A stretch of DNA of 64,000 nt from Actinomadura cremea (GCF_014648495.1 NZ_BMRF01000001.1:744001-808000), one strand, 5' to 3'. Positions 16,250-25,203 are shown, numbered from the stretch's first letter. Numbers and translations are program-made. The notes: generated by a model from the sequence alone, not told the origin.

Positions 16250-16834
16250 ATGCTGTTCAGGCGGGAGGTCCTTGAGGGGATCTTGGGCGGGCAGATTGAT
16301 CGGGTGTTCCGGGTGTGGGCCAAGCCCCCGGTCCGCCCGGGGAGCACCCAGCGCACCTGGGCGGGGATCATCGTCATCGACTCGGTCACGGCCGTCACGC
16401 CCGAGGAGATCACCGAGGAGGACGCCCTCCGTTCCGGCTTCCCAGGTCGCGACGCCCTGCTCACCGCGCTGTCCAAGAGCACCAAGGAGGGCGGCTACCA
16501 CCGCGTTATGCTCCACCTCGGCGGGCCCAGCCCCGAAGCGGAGTTGGCCGGAAACGCTGACTTGACCGACCAGGAGCTTGCCGAACTCAAAGCCACCCTG
16601 GACGCCATCGACGCGCGCAGCCGCCGCGCCCCCTGGACTCGCGAGGTCCTTCGCCTCATCGAGGACCACCCCGGCCTGCGCGCCGTGGACCTGGCCGAAC
16701 GCCTGAACCGCGACAAGCTCCCGTTCAAGGCCGACGTCAGCCGCCTCAAGGCCCTGGGGCTGACCGAAAGCCTGGAGACCGGCTACCGCCTCTCCCCCCG
16801 CGGCAAGGCTCTCATGGCCTACCTACGCGCCTGA
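16250..16834 (+). CDS. ASCH-like domain fused to a winged helix
   Basis: 194 residues. The N-terminal ~85 residues (REVLEGILGGQIDRVFRVWAKPP, then TWAGIIVIDSVTAVTPEEITEEDALRSGFPGRDALLTAL) resemble the ASCH/PUA-like RNA-binding fold. Residues 115-194 form a helix-rich C-terminus ending in a likely winged helix (TREVLRLIEDHPGLRAVDLAERLN...DVSRLKALGLTESLETGYRLSPRG). This suggests a nucleic-acid-binding protein, possibly a regulator. GGGGGA lies close before the ATG at 16250. Codon use is normal high-GC and the gene appears intact among debris. The identification is by fold pattern only. Confidence 0.65.
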   Translation: MLFRREVLEGILGGQIDRVFRVWAKPPVRPGSTQRTWAGIIVIDSVTAVTPEEITEEDALRSGFPGRDALLTALSKSTKEGGYHRVMLHLGGPSPEAELAGNADLTDQELAELKATLDAIDARSRRAPWTREVLRLIEDHPGLRAVDLAERLNRDKLPFKADVSRLKALGLTESLETGYRLSPRGKALMAYLRA

Positions 16835-16910
16835 CCAACGATCAGCTGCTGCTCACTCCGGCTGGTCTTCCGAGGCAGGCTCCCAGCCCCGGCGAAACGG
16901 TCATGGGGAA

Positions 16911-17495
16911 TCAGAGCTTTGACGACATACGGTGCCGGGCCGGGTGCGTGCGAAGTCGCGGAGAGGTGAGTTCGAGAGCGCGGTTGTCGCGACCGGCGTG
17001 CATGTGGTCGAGCCAGCGTTCGTACCAGCTCAGAAAGTCGGACGCCGAGGAGACATTGGGGCCCCAGTGGCCCTCGAGGTCGCCGATGAGGACGCGACCG
17101 GTGAGCGGTCCCGTGACCGCGATGAGGCAGGCGTCGGTGCACCCCATCTCGATGATCTGGAGGAACAGATCGCCTTCGTCCGCCCTGCCGGCCAGTCCGA
17201 ACCCGCGCGTGGTTCCTGCGGAACCGGGCGGGCTCATGGTGCGCAACGAGCACCGTTCCAGCGGCATGAGGCCATAGAAGGGGGCTGCGCCGGTACCGCC
17301 GAGATACAGGAGGAACTGCCGGTACGCTGCGGGCAGTTTCATTGCGTGCTCGGCTTCGAATGCAGCGATGCGCCTTTTGGAGATTCGGGGGCCGAGCTGG
17401 AACTTGTGGCGCTCTTCACCGAAGGAGTGGCTGCGCTGGGGTTGATAGGCCAGTGAGGCCAGCTTGCGGCGCACGCGCGAGATGCGGTGATCCAT
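16911..17495 (-). CDS. SMI1/KNR4 (SUKH) family protein
   Basis: 194 residues. SUKH hallmarks: the N-terminal ISKRRIAAFEAEHAMKLPAAYRQFLLYLGGTGAAPFYGLMPL helix-strand unit, then EGDLFLQIIEMGCTDACLIAVTGPLTGRVLIGDLEGHWGPN and a closing helix DFLSWYERWLDHM. Bacterial SUKH proteins commonly act as immunity proteins against contact-dependent toxins. No toxin gene is adjacent here, so it is an orphan immunity gene or a housekeeping member. The ATG at 17495 has an AGAAGAAGAAG purine tract upstream. Confidence 0.8.
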   Translation of the reverse strand: MDHRISRVRRKLASLAYQPQRSHSFGEERHKFQLGPRISKRRIAAFEAEHAMKLPAAYRQFLLYLGGTGAAPFYGLMPLERCSLRTMSPPGSAGTTRGFGLAGRADEGDLFLQIIEMGCTDACLIAVTGPLTGRVLIGDLEGHWGPNVSSASDFLSWYERWLDHMHAGRDNRALELTSPRLRTHPARHRMSSKL

Positions 17496-17695
17496 GAAGC
17501 TTCTTCTTCTCGTCAAGCAACCTGGCCAGGCGGTCGGCGTAAGGGCGCCCGGGCCCGCCATGTGCCGACCACTGCGGCCGGCTTCCGCTCTCCGGACGGT
17601 GGCACAGGTCGGCAATACCCATCCAGGGTGTGCCGACGGCTAACGGGGTGGGGGGAGTCGGCGTTGTCCGCAACGACTGCTCAGCGGCTTGCCGG

Positions 17696-18094
17696 TTATG
17701 CGCGGTGTCTGCGGAGTTCTGTGCTGAGTTCGGCGGAGAACTGTTCGGCGTCGGACAGGCGGGAGCGGATCTTCGCGCAGCGCTCCTCGACCAGCGCCCG
17801 GTAGACGGCGAGGCGCTTGGTGAGATCCGCGCGGGTGTTCTCGTCGGTGTCGGCGGACTGGAGTTCGTCGAGAATCGTCAGCAGGTCGCGCATCTCCTCG
17901 AGGGTGAAGTCCAGGGGCTTCATCCGCTTGATGACCAGGAGCCGCGCGACGTCGTCGTCGGTGTAGAGGCGGAAGCCGCCCTGGGAGCGTGCCGTCGGGA
18001 GCGCGAGGCCGACGTCCTCGTAGTGGCGGATGGTACGCAGGCTCAAGCCGGTTCGGTCGGCGACCTCGCCGATCTGCATCTGCCTGCCGTCCAT
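17696..18094 (-). CDS. MerR-family transcriptional regulator
   Basis: 132 residues. The winged helix-turn-helix starts at once: MQIGEVADRTGLSLRTIRHYEDVGLALPTARSQGGFRLYTDDDVARLLVIKRMKPLDFTLEEM. A coiled-coil dimerisation helix follows, and there is only a short C-terminal tail without a Cys cluster, so it is probably not a metal sensor. The ATG at 18094 has GAGGAGG in the right place. A CTAACGAGAGGGTAG element 150 bp upstream may be its operator. There is no obvious effector gene next to it. Confidence 0.85.
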   Translation of the reverse strand: MDGRQMQIGEVADRTGLSLRTIRHYEDVGLALPTARSQGGFRLYTDDDVARLLVIKRMKPLDFTLEEMRDLLTILDELQSADTDENTRADLTKRLAVYRALVEERCAKIRSRLSDAEQFSAELSTELRRHRA

Positions 18095-18508
18095 CGGGTT
18101 CCTCCTCACGCCTCCGGCCGGTCGTGCCGGGGACGAGTGATCCATAGCGTTGGTCAAGCTTGCCACCTTCCGCCGTGTGCTGCCGTCAGCGCCGAGGTCG
18201 AGCGACTCGAACCGTCTGGTGGTTCACGTTTGCCGTCTTCAATCTAACGAGAGGGTAGAGTTGCGGCTGCCTTCGTCGGCCGTCGTTGTGGTGTGAGGCC
18301 CCGCGCCGGTCGTCGCGGGTCGCGCGGTTGGCACGTGCCGCCGCCCGGCTCGTGGGACGCCGGGCATGTTCGCCAAGGCCGGGGTGCGCCACTCGCGGGC
18401 CCGACGCTGGAACAGCTGCTCGGCGGAGTTGTCGTTGTCCTCGGTCGCCACGGTCACTTGGGTTCGGTGGTGACGACGTCCGGCAGGGCCTCGGGACCGG
18501 TCGTGGGT
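18095..18508. other. Intergenic region holding a MerR-type operator
   Basis: No firm gene. The 15-mer CTAACGAGAGGGTAG at 18244-18258 recurs with one change at 20072-20086, in front of a broken second MerR gene, and has the spacing of a MerR-regulated promoter. A 72-codon minus-strand frame (18239-18457) covers it but has no family character. Confidence 0.45.
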
Positions 18509-19237
18509 TCAGCTTTCGGCGGGGGTGCGTGCGACGTAGACGGTGTTGGCCGAGGTGCCGCCCTGGACGGGGTTGGGGAACTCGACGACGTGCGCGGCCA
18601 CCTCGCCAAACACTTCGCCGAGCAGGGCGGTGAAGCCGTCGTCCGGCGGGTCGTTCGACCAGAGAGCGAAGACGCCGCCGGGGTGGATCTGCTCGGCCAG
18701 GCGCCGCAGCGGCCCCTCCTGGTAGAACGCCGCGTTGGTGGGATTGAGGACGTGACGCGGCGAATGGTCGATGTCCACCAGGACGGCGTGAAATCGGGCT
18801 CCGGACACCTGCGGATCCAGCCCGGATTCGGCCATGGCGAAGAAATCGCCGGGGACCAGCCGACAGCGGGCATCGGAGGTGAGCCGTTCGCCGAGCGGGA
18901 CCAGCCCGGCGCGGTGCCACTCGATCACCTCGCCGAGTGCCTCCACCACGACGAGCGAGCGCACCCGGTCATCGTCCAGGGCGGCGATGGCGGTGTGGCC
19001 GAGCCCCAGCCCTCCGACGACGACGTCGAGGCCGGTGGCGTCCTCCGTCGCGCACGCGGCCAGTCCGAGCCGGGCGAGCTCGGTCTCGCCGACCGTCCAC
19101 AGGCTCGACATGAGGAAGTCGTCATCGAGTTTGATCTCGTAGACGTCGACGCCCGAAGCGGGGTCACGACGACGTCGCAGGCTGATGACGCCCTTGGGCG
19201 TCGTGCGCCAGTCGAGTTCTTCGAACAGTACGCCCAT
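18509..19237 (-). CDS. Spermidine synthase-like SAM-fold protein
   Basis: 242 residues with a Rossmann fold: DVVVGGLGLGHTAIAALDD (nucleotide-binding loop), SLVVVEALGEVIEWH (acidic end of strand 2), FHAVLVDIDHSPRHVLNP (the place of the catalytic Asp in aminopropyltransferases) and GGVFALWSNDPPDD. It resembles the single-domain spermidine synthase-like proteins of actinomycetes, many of which are of uncertain activity and could be methyltransferases. The ATG at 19237 has GAGG nine bases upstream; a TTG at 19246 is an alternative. It stands alone. Confidence 0.75.
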   Translation of the reverse strand: MGVLFEELDWRTTPKGVISLRRRRDPASGVDVYEIKLDDDFLMSSLWTVGETELARLGLAACATEDATGLDVVVGGLGLGHTAIAALDDDRVRSLVVVEALGEVIEWHRAGLVPLGERLTSDARCRLVPGDFFAMAESGLDPQVSGARFHAVLVDIDHSPRHVLNPTNAAFYQEGPLRRLAEQIHPGGVFALWSNDPPDDGFTALLGEVFGEVAAHVVEFPNPVQGGTSANTVYVARTPAES

Positions 19238-19425
19238 GGGATTCAACCTCGCGAGTCGGTGATGATCGTTGATGGTCGGCGGCGCTACGACGCAGCCTTT
19301 GGATCCGTCCGGCCACCGCGACGGTTGCGTCGCACCTCAGGGCGCTCTCGTAACAGTAGGGTGGCGCACCGACGGGCTGTGGCGGGATTGACCGCAGCGA
19401 CCGTACACCCCACGATGATCCGGCG

Positions 19426-19881
19426 ATGGAAACCTTCGGCAGCCCCTCAGAGCGCTTGACGGCGTTCGGAAACCAACTGGTTCAGGTTCACGACCGGCTT
19501 CGTGCGGAGTCGCCCGCCTCAGCGACGACGTCGACGCCCATCTCGACGGCGGAGTCCCGCCGAGAGAACTGAGGGCGCACTGCCTGACCTTCTGCGCGGC
19601 GCTGGAGCGCCGCCACACCGGCGAGGACGACGCGGCGTTCCCGGCGCCGGCCGAGCGGCATCCGGAGCCGGCGCCCACGCTGGACAAGCTGCGCGAGGAC
19701 CACCGGCTGGTGTCCGACATCCCTCCGCAGGCTGGTGGAACCGGTCGAGGGACTGGGCCCGGAGACGGGTACCGACCCGCAAGAGGCCCAGCGGGTGCGC
19801 AGTGAGCTGGACGTCCCGACGTGGACACGCGAGCCGCCCGGCTTCCTGATCGATCGTTCGCCGGCTTCCGAGGCTGACTGA
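19426..19881 (+). pseudogene. Frameshifted hemerythrin-domain gene
   Basis: Three consecutive pieces in different frames rebuild a hemerythrin-like protein: ERLTAFGNQLVQVHDRLRAE, then DDVDAHLDGGVPPRELRAHC leading to ERRHTGEDDAAFP and LDKLREDHRLVSDI, then LRRLVEPVEGLGPETGTDPQ to the stop at 19881. The His/Glu ligands HDRL, HC, RHTGEDD and DHR are still in place. Two frameshifts (about 19508 and 19725) kill the gene. Confidence 0.7.
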
Positions 19882-20001
19882 GGTGACGTTCTCGGGTGCT
19901 CCCTGCCGGTAGGCCAGCCCGATCAACGCGTCGATGGCGTTCCGCTGCTGGGAGGACGCCGCGGCGCTCGCCCCGAAGCGTTCCCGAGCCGGCGCGGGCA
20001 C
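19873..20001 (-). pseudogene. Possible PP2C phosphatase C-terminal fragment
   Basis: The minus-strand frame reads SSQQRNAIDALIGLAYRQGAPENVTSVSLG, which looks like the last helix and strand of a PP2C-type phosphatase (LIxLAxxxGAPDNVTVV). Nothing of the remaining ~200 residues is present. Short match, low certainty. Confidence 0.35.
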
Positions 20002-20071
20002 GCCTGCGGACGGCGACGCGGGAACTCTCGTGTCGCGGCCGTTGGGCCGGTTCGACGATCAACTAGGCACC

Positions 20072-20086
20072 CTAACGTGAGGGTAG
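20072..20086 (+). promoter_or_regulatory. MerR-type operator/promoter element
   Basis: CTAACGTGAGGGTAG sits inside the imperfect palindrome ACCCTAACGTGAGGGT (20070-20085), 27 bp before the start of a broken MerR gene. It differs by one base from 18244-18258. Confidence 0.5.
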
Positions 20087-20112
20087 GGTCTTGGAGGGCG
20101 TGCGGGTCGTTG

Positions 20113-20260
20113 ATGGGCGAGCGGGACGCGGGATCGGTGGGGTCGCCGAACGGGGCGGGGGCGCCGCTGCGCACGATCCGCTGTTACGAGGAGATCGGGC
20201 TGGTGGCGCCCGGGGTTTCCGGGTGCACACCGAGGCCGACCCGCGAGGAGGAGACGGAGG
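20113..20260 (+). pseudogene. Broken MerR regulator
   Basis: From ATG 20113 the frame reads to LRTIRCYEEIGLVAPGVS, the recognition helix and start of the wing of a MerR domain. The continuation GFRVHTEAD is in another frame and the coiled coil is absent. It keeps its operator upstream, suggesting a decayed paralogue of the MerR at 17696. Confidence 0.6.
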
Positions 20261-20356
20261 GACGATGGTGCTCCAGGACGAACCGCGCACGGTCGCGCGC
20301 GGAGCAGGCGAACGCGTGTGGTGGCGGGCGGGCGAGGCGGCTCACGGGGAGCGGCG

Positions 20357-21973
20357 GTGAGCGCGAACCCATCGGGCGGCGCCGGGGCGGACGAGGTTCG
20401 CGCGGAGGCGGCGCGAAGGCGGACGTTCGCGGTGATCAGCCATCCGGACGCGGGCAAGTCGACGCTGACCGAGGCGCTCGCCCTGCACGCGGCGGCGATC
20501 GAGCAGGCGGGGGCCGTCCACGGCAAGGCCGGACGGCGCGGGGTGACGTCCGACTGGATGGACATGGAGCGCTCGCGGGGCATCTCGATCACCTCGTCGG
20601 TGCTGCGGTTCACCTACGGCGGGGCCCTGCTGAACCTGCTGGACACCCCCGGGCACGCGGACTTCTCCGAGGACACCTACCGGGTGCTGGCGGCCGTCGA
20701 CGGCGCGATCATGCTGCTGGACTCGGCCAAGGGCCTGGAGGCGCAGACGCTCAAGCTGTTCGACGTCTGCCGCCACCGGAAGATCCCGGTGATCACGTTC
20801 GTGAACAAATGGGACCGTCCGGGCCGCGAACCCCTGGAACTGCTGGACGAGGTCGAGCAGCGGATCGGGCTGCGTCCGGCGCCGCTGAACTGGCCGGTCG
20901 GGGTCGCCGGCGACTTCCGCGGCCTCATCGAGCGCGACGGCGGCACCTTCACCCGGTTCCGGCGCACCCCCGGCGGCGTCACCCGCGCGATCGCCGAGCA
21001 CGTCACCGCCGACCAGGCCGCTGCCGAGGAGGGCGACGCCTGGACGACCGCGACCGAGGAACTCGCGCTGCTCGACGAGATCGGCGCGACCCTCGACATG
21101 GACGCGTTCGCCGCCGGAACCTGCACCCCCGTGCTGTTCGGCGCAGCGCTGCCCAACTTCGGCGTCGAGGCCCTGCTGGAGACCGTGCGCCGGCTGGCCC
21201 CCGCCCCGGGCCCGCGAGCGGACGAACGCGGCACGGACCGTCCGGTCGAGGCGCCGTTCGCCGGGCAGGTGTTCAAGGTGCAGGCCGGCATGGACCGCGC
21301 GCACCGTGACCGGCTGGCGTTCGTCCGGGTGTGCTCGGGGCGATTCGAGCGCGGCATGACGCTCACCCACGCCTCCAGCGGACGCCCGCTGACCACCAAG
21401 CACGCGCAGACCGTCTTCGGCCGCGACCGCTCCACCATCGACGCCGCCTACCCCGGCGACGTCATCGGGCTGCCGAACGCCACCGGGGTGAAGGTCGGCG
21501 ACACCCTCTACAGCGCGCGCCCGGTGACCTTCCCGCCGATCCCGGCGTTCGCGCCCGAGCACTTCATGGTCGCCCACGTCAAGGACAACGGCCGCGCCAA
21601 GCAGTTCCGCCGCGGCATCGACCAGCTCGACAACGAGGGCGTGGTGCAGGTCCTGCGCAGCGACCTGCGCGGGGACGGCGCCCCGGTGCTGGCCGCCGTC
21701 GGACCGCTCCAGTTCGAGGTCGTCACCGCCCGCATGGCCGACGAGTTCGGCGCCCCCGTCGACCTCACCCGCCTCGACTACACCACCGCGCGGCTCACCG
21801 ACAAGGAGTCGGCGCCCGTCCTCGACGCCCAGCGCGGCGTCGAGGTGCTCACCCGCGTGCTGGACGGCGCGTTCGTCGCCGTGTTCCCCGACAAATGGCG
21901 CGTCCGCGCCCTCGAACGCGACAAGCCCGACCTCACCCTGATCCCGATGCTCGCCGCCGGCGTCCCGGACTGA
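20357..21973 (+). CDS. prfC: Peptide chain release factor 3
   Basis: A translational GTPase of 538 residues that recycles RF1/RF2 from the ribosome. G-domain motifs: SHPDAGKST (residues 28-36), the switch I region RGISITSSV, DTPGHADFSEDTYR and NKWDR (an RF3 variant of NKxD). The C-terminal part has RF3-specific GQVFKVQAGMDRAHRDRLAFVRVCSG, FGRDRSTIDAAYPGDVIGL and LQFEVVTARM. The GTG at 20357 has GGGGAG eight bases upstream and gives the usual family length. Monocistronic. Confidence 0.96.
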   Translation: MSANPSGGAGADEVRAEAARRRTFAVISHPDAGKSTLTEALALHAAAIEQAGAVHGKAGRRGVTSDWMDMERSRGISITSSVLRFTYGGALLNLLDTPGHADFSEDTYRVLAAVDGAIMLLDSAKGLEAQTLKLFDVCRHRKIPVITFVNKWDRPGREPLELLDEVEQRIGLRPAPLNWPVGVAGDFRGLIERDGGTFTRFRRTPGGVTRAIAEHVTADQAAAEEGDAWTTATEELALLDEIGATLDMDAFAAGTCTPVLFGAALPNFGVEALLETVRRLAPAPGPRADERGTDRPVEAPFAGQVFKVQAGMDRAHRDRLAFVRVCSGRFERGMTLTHASSGRPLTTKHAQTVFGRDRSTIDAAYPGDVIGLPNATGVKVGDTLYSARPVTFPPIPAFAPEHFMVAHVKDNGRAKQFRRGIDQLDNEGVVQVLRSDLRGDGAPVLAAVGPLQFEVVTARMADEFGAPVDLTRLDYTTARLTDKESAPVLDAQRGVEVLTRVLDGAFVAVFPDKWRVRALERDKPDLTLIPMLAAGVPD

Positions 21974-22670
21974 GACGAGCATCTCTGCGCGTCCACGGCC
22001 GCCACGGGGAGTTCTCGGCGGACGGATGCGGGCCGTACAGCCCCCCGGGGAGGCTGGTGCCGTCCAGGTGTCGAACATTCTGCGCCGGCGGCGATCGGTT
22101 CGTCGTGGGTGCCTTGTTCGGCGATGCGTCCGGCCTCCATGACGTGCGGCTGCGGCTGCTGGGGGAGTTCGCGTTCGGCGCCTACCGGTGCGGGGCGGAG
22201 AACCGGGCCGCGGCGAGGGCGGGGGGCGCGGCAAGTGGAGCGAGAACACGCCGTTTCCCCCAGGGCACGGACCGCTACCGGGATCGGTCTGATCCGCGAC
22301 CGGAGACCGGCCGGTTCTGTGATCACCGTCTCGATCCGCACCAACGACTCTTCTGTCACGTTAGAGTAAGGATGCGTGCGGAACGTTCCGCACGCCCGGA
22401 CCGCCGTCCTCGTGGCGGCGAGTCCTTCGATCGGCCGAGATTCGGGGGAACCATGCGCCGGCGCACGCCGCAGATCTGATGCGACGTCCGCGCCCGCGTT
22501 CCGCCTGACGCACCGACGCGTCCGGCGGCCGATCCCCGGCGTCTTCCCGGCGGCGTGGCCGGGCCGTCCGTTCCGCCCCTTCGTTCACTGCGACGTGCGC
22601 CCGGTACAGGGTGCGCGCGCGACCTTGTGTCTGGAGTGCCTTGTCCCTGCCTGCCGTCCTGGCGAGCCGC
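21974..22670. other. Intergenic region with a possible ABC-transporter scrap
   Basis: No intact gene. On the minus strand, 22075-22143 reads VMEAGRIAEQGTHDEPIAAG, which resembles the D-loop-distal end of an ABC exporter ATPase (GxIxExGTHxELLA); the rest is gone. The right part is the leader of the SulP gene and contains in-frame GTG codons (22611, 22626) that are less likely starts. Confidence 0.35.
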
Positions 22671-24131
22671 ATGAAACCGAGCCGGCCGATCACCGCGAAG
22701 CTCCTTCGCGTCGAGGTGCTGTCCGGCCTGGTGGTGGCGCTGGCGCTGATCCCCGAGGCGATCTCGTTCTCGATCATCGCCGGGGTCGACCCGAGTATCG
22801 GGCTGTTCGCCTCGTTCACCATGGCCGTCACCATCGCGATCGTCGGCGGGCGGCCCGCCATGATCTCCGCCGCGACCGGTGCCATCGCCCTGGTGGTCGC
22901 GCCGCTGTCGATCCAGCACGGCCTCGGCCACCTGGTCGCCGCGGTCATCCTGGGCGGCGTCTTCCAGATCGTCCTGGGGAGCCTGGGCGTGGCCCGCCTG
23001 ATGCGGTTCGTGCCCCGCTCGGTGATGGTCGGGTTCGTCAACGCCCTGGCCATCCTGATCTTCATGGCGCAGGTCCCCGAACTGCGGGACGTGCCGTGGC
23101 CGGTCTACCCGCTGGCCGCCGGAGGGCTCGCGCTGATGGTGCTGTTCCCCCGCGTCACCAAGGCCGTCCCCGCGCCCCTGGTGTCGATCGTCATCCTCAC
23201 CGTCATCACGGTCGCCGCGGGACTCGCCGTCCCGACCGTCGGCGACAAGGGCGCGCTCCCCTCGTCCCTGCCGACGCTCGGCATTCCCGACGTCCCGTTC
23301 ACCCTCGACACCCTCACGCTCATCGCCCCGTACGCGTTCGCGTTCGCGCTCGTCGGGCTGATGGAGTCGCTGATGACCGCCAAGCTCGTGGACGACATCA
23401 CCGACACCCACTCGAACAAGACGCGCGAGTCGATCGGGCAGGGCGTCGCCAACATCGTCACCGGCTTCTTCGGCGGCATGGGCGGCTGCGCGATGATCGG
23501 CCAGACGATGATCAACGTCAAGAACGGCGCCCGCACCCGGATCTCCACCTTCCTGGCCGGAGTGTTCCTGATGGTGCTGTGCATCGTGTTCGGCCCGGTC
23601 GTGTCCGACATCCCCATGGCCGCGCTCGTCGCCGTCATGATCCTGGTGTCGGTCGGCACCTTCGACTGGCACTCGATCCGGCCATCCACCCTCAAGCGCA
23701 TGCCGATCGGCGAGACCCTCGTCATGGCGATCACCGTCGCCGTGGTGGTGGCCACCCACAACCTGGCCATCGGCGTCGTCGTCGGCACGATCACCGCGAT
23801 GGTGATCTTCGCCCGCCGGGTGGCGCACCTGGTCAACGTCTCGTCCGTCACCGACCCCGACGGCGGGCGGGTCGTCTACGCGATCACCGGCGAGCTGTTC
23901 TTCGCCTCCAGCAACGACCTCGTCTACCAGTTCGACTACACCGGCGACCCCGACCACGTCACCATCGACCTCACCGACGCCCACATCTGGGACGCCTCCA
24001 CCGTCGCGGCCCTCGACGCCGTCACCACCAAGTACGAGGCGCGCGGCAAGACCGTCGAGATCATCGGGCTCAACGAGCCCAGCGCCAAGATGCACGGGGA
24101 CCTGTCCGGCGAACTCGCCGGAAGCCACTGA
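22671..24131 (+). CDS. SulP-family anion transporter with STAS domain
   Basis: 486 residues, integral membrane. The N-terminal half has the SulP signature region (LSGLVVALALIPEAISFSIIAGVDPSIGLFASF), and about ten to twelve hydrophobic segments follow. The conserved ESLMTAKLVDDIT...ESIGQGVANIVTGFFGGMGGCAMIGQT is the family core. A cytoplasmic STAS domain covers about residues 405-480 (VTIDLTDAHIWDASTVAALDAV). Members carry sulfate, bicarbonate or dicarboxylates; the substrate is not readable. I chose the ATG at 22671 for a normal length. Monocistronic with a terminator downstream. Confidence 0.93.
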   Translation: MKPSRPITAKLLRVEVLSGLVVALALIPEAISFSIIAGVDPSIGLFASFTMAVTIAIVGGRPAMISAATGAIALVVAPLSIQHGLGHLVAAVILGGVFQIVLGSLGVARLMRFVPRSVMVGFVNALAILIFMAQVPELRDVPWPVYPLAAGGLALMVLFPRVTKAVPAPLVSIVILTVITVAAGLAVPTVGDKGALPSSLPTLGIPDVPFTLDTLTLIAPYAFAFALVGLMESLMTAKLVDDITDTHSNKTRESIGQGVANIVTGFFGGMGGCAMIGQTMINVKNGARTRISTFLAGVFLMVLCIVFGPVVSDIPMAALVAVMILVSVGTFDWHSIRPSTLKRMPIGETLVMAITVAVVVATHNLAIGVVVGTITAMVIFARRVAHLVNVSSVTDPDGGRVVYAITGELFFASSNDLVYQFDYTGDPDHVTIDLTDAHIWDASTVAALDAVTTKYEARGKTVEIIGLNEPSAKMHGDLSGELAGSH

Positions 24132-24147
24132 GGGCTCGGATCCGCAC

Positions 24148-24179
24148 GGGGCGGGCACCGCGTCCAGCGGGCCCGCCCC
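24148..24179 (+). terminator. Terminator after the SulP gene
   Basis: Arms GGGGCGGGC (24148-24156) and GCCCGCCCC (24171-24179) with a 14-base loop, 17 bases after the stop codon. Confidence 0.75.
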
Positions 24180-24231
24180 TCGCCGTCGTGGGACGCCCCC
24201 TCCTGACGACGGGGCGCCCCGATCGCCTTAG

Positions 24232-24255
24232 CTCTGACCTCACGTCAAGGGAGAG
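24232..24255 (+). promoter_or_regulatory. Orphan MerR-type promoter element
   Basis: The dyad CTCTGACCT...AAGGGAGAG around CACGTC has the layout of promoters activated by MerR proteins in actinomycetes. No gene starts behind it before the converging oxidoreductase, so it is probably left over from a deleted gene. Confidence 0.35.
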
Positions 24256-24309
24256 TGTGGAGGTCGGTACGTCCCTGACGTTCCGCCGCCATCGGCTTGC
24301 CGGGGCGGC

Positions 24310-25203
24310 TCAGACGATCACGACTCGGCGTCCGCGTGTGTGGCCGGCCCGGCTGTCGATGTGCGCCGATGCGGCCTCGGCGAGGGTGTACGACTTCTCG
24401 ACGGGGATGTGGAGTCTCCCCCGCGCGATGAGGTCGGCCGCCGTGGCCAGCGCTTCCGGCATGCTTCCGGCGACGCCGGAGAATCGGACGCCGTGTTCCG
24501 GCGCGTCCAGGTCGGCGATGGAGATCACCTTCCGCGGGTCCCCGGTCAGCTCGACGAGTTCGCGGATGACGCCCGCGCCGGCCAGATCGAGGGCCGCGTC
24601 GACACGGCCGAGCCGCCGGACGCGCTCGGCCCAGCCCTCGCCGTAGGTCGTGGCGACGGCCCCCAGCCCATGGAGGTAGTCCTGGTTCGCGGCGCCGGCC
24701 GTGCCGATCACCGTGATGCCCCGGTCGCGGGCGATCTGCAGCACGGCCGATCCGACTCCTCCGGACGCGCCGCTGACCAGCAGCGTCTGCCCGGACTGCA
24801 CGCCGACCTGGTGGATGATGCGCAGCGCGGTCTCCACCACGGAGGGGTACCCGGCCGCCTCTTCGAACGACAGCCCCTCGGGCATGCGGGCCCAGGCCGA
24901 CAGCACGGCGAACTCGGCATAGGTGCTCGAACCTTCGCCGAACACGCGGTCGCCGACCTCGACCCCTTCGACGCCCTCGCCGACCTCGTCCACCACGCCG
25001 GAGGCGTCCTGGCCGACTCCGGCGGGCAACTCGATCGGATGGACCTTCTGGAACTGGCCTTCGCGGATCCTCCAGTCGACGGGGTTCACGCCCGCCGCCC
25101 GCACGGCGATGCGCACCTGACCGGGGCCCGCGTGCGGGTCCTCGGCGTCCAGGAGTCGCAGAACGTCCGGACCGCCGAACTCGGCGAAGCTCACTCTCTT
25201 CAT
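24310..25203 (-). CDS. NADP-dependent quinone oxidoreductase (MDR family)
   Basis: 297 residues, medium-chain dehydrogenase/reductase without zinc ligands. The GroES-like N-terminus has the AAGVNPVDWRIREG motif typical of quinone/enone reductases, and the nucleotide loop SGASGGVGSAVLQIA lies near residue 145. These enzymes reduce quinones or alpha,beta-unsaturated carbonyls. It is divergent from a TetR gene with a shared 70-bp operator region, so it is most likely controlled by that repressor. Confidence 0.9.
   Translation of the reverse strand: MKRVSFAEFGGPDVLRLLDAEDPHAGPGQVRIAVRAAGVNPVDWRIREGQFQKVHPIELPAGVGQDASGVVDEVGEGVEGVEVGDRVFGEGSSTYAEFAVLSAWARMPEGLSFEEAAGYPSVVETALRIIHQVGVQSGQTLLVSGASGGVGSAVLQIARDRGITVIGTAGAANQDYLHGLGAVATTYGEGWAERVRRLGRVDAALDLAGAGVIRELVELTGDPRKVISIADLDAPEHGVRFSGVAGSMPEALATAADLIARGRLHIPVEKSYTLAEAASAHIDSRAGHTRGRRVVIV

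Noticed and set aside
18239-18457. 72-codon minus-strand frame starting GTG
   Set aside because: The first 30 residues look protein-like, but there is no ribosome binding site and the frame runs over a probable MerR operator.
14889-20356. Integrated element at the 3' side of tRNA-Ser(GCT)
   Set aside because: I found no second copy of the tRNA 3' end and no integrase in this interval; the decay may have another cause.
22611-22670. Longer N-terminus for the SulP transporter from GTG 22611
   Set aside because: The extra 20 residues are not membrane- or family-like, and the ATG at 22671 gives the standard length.
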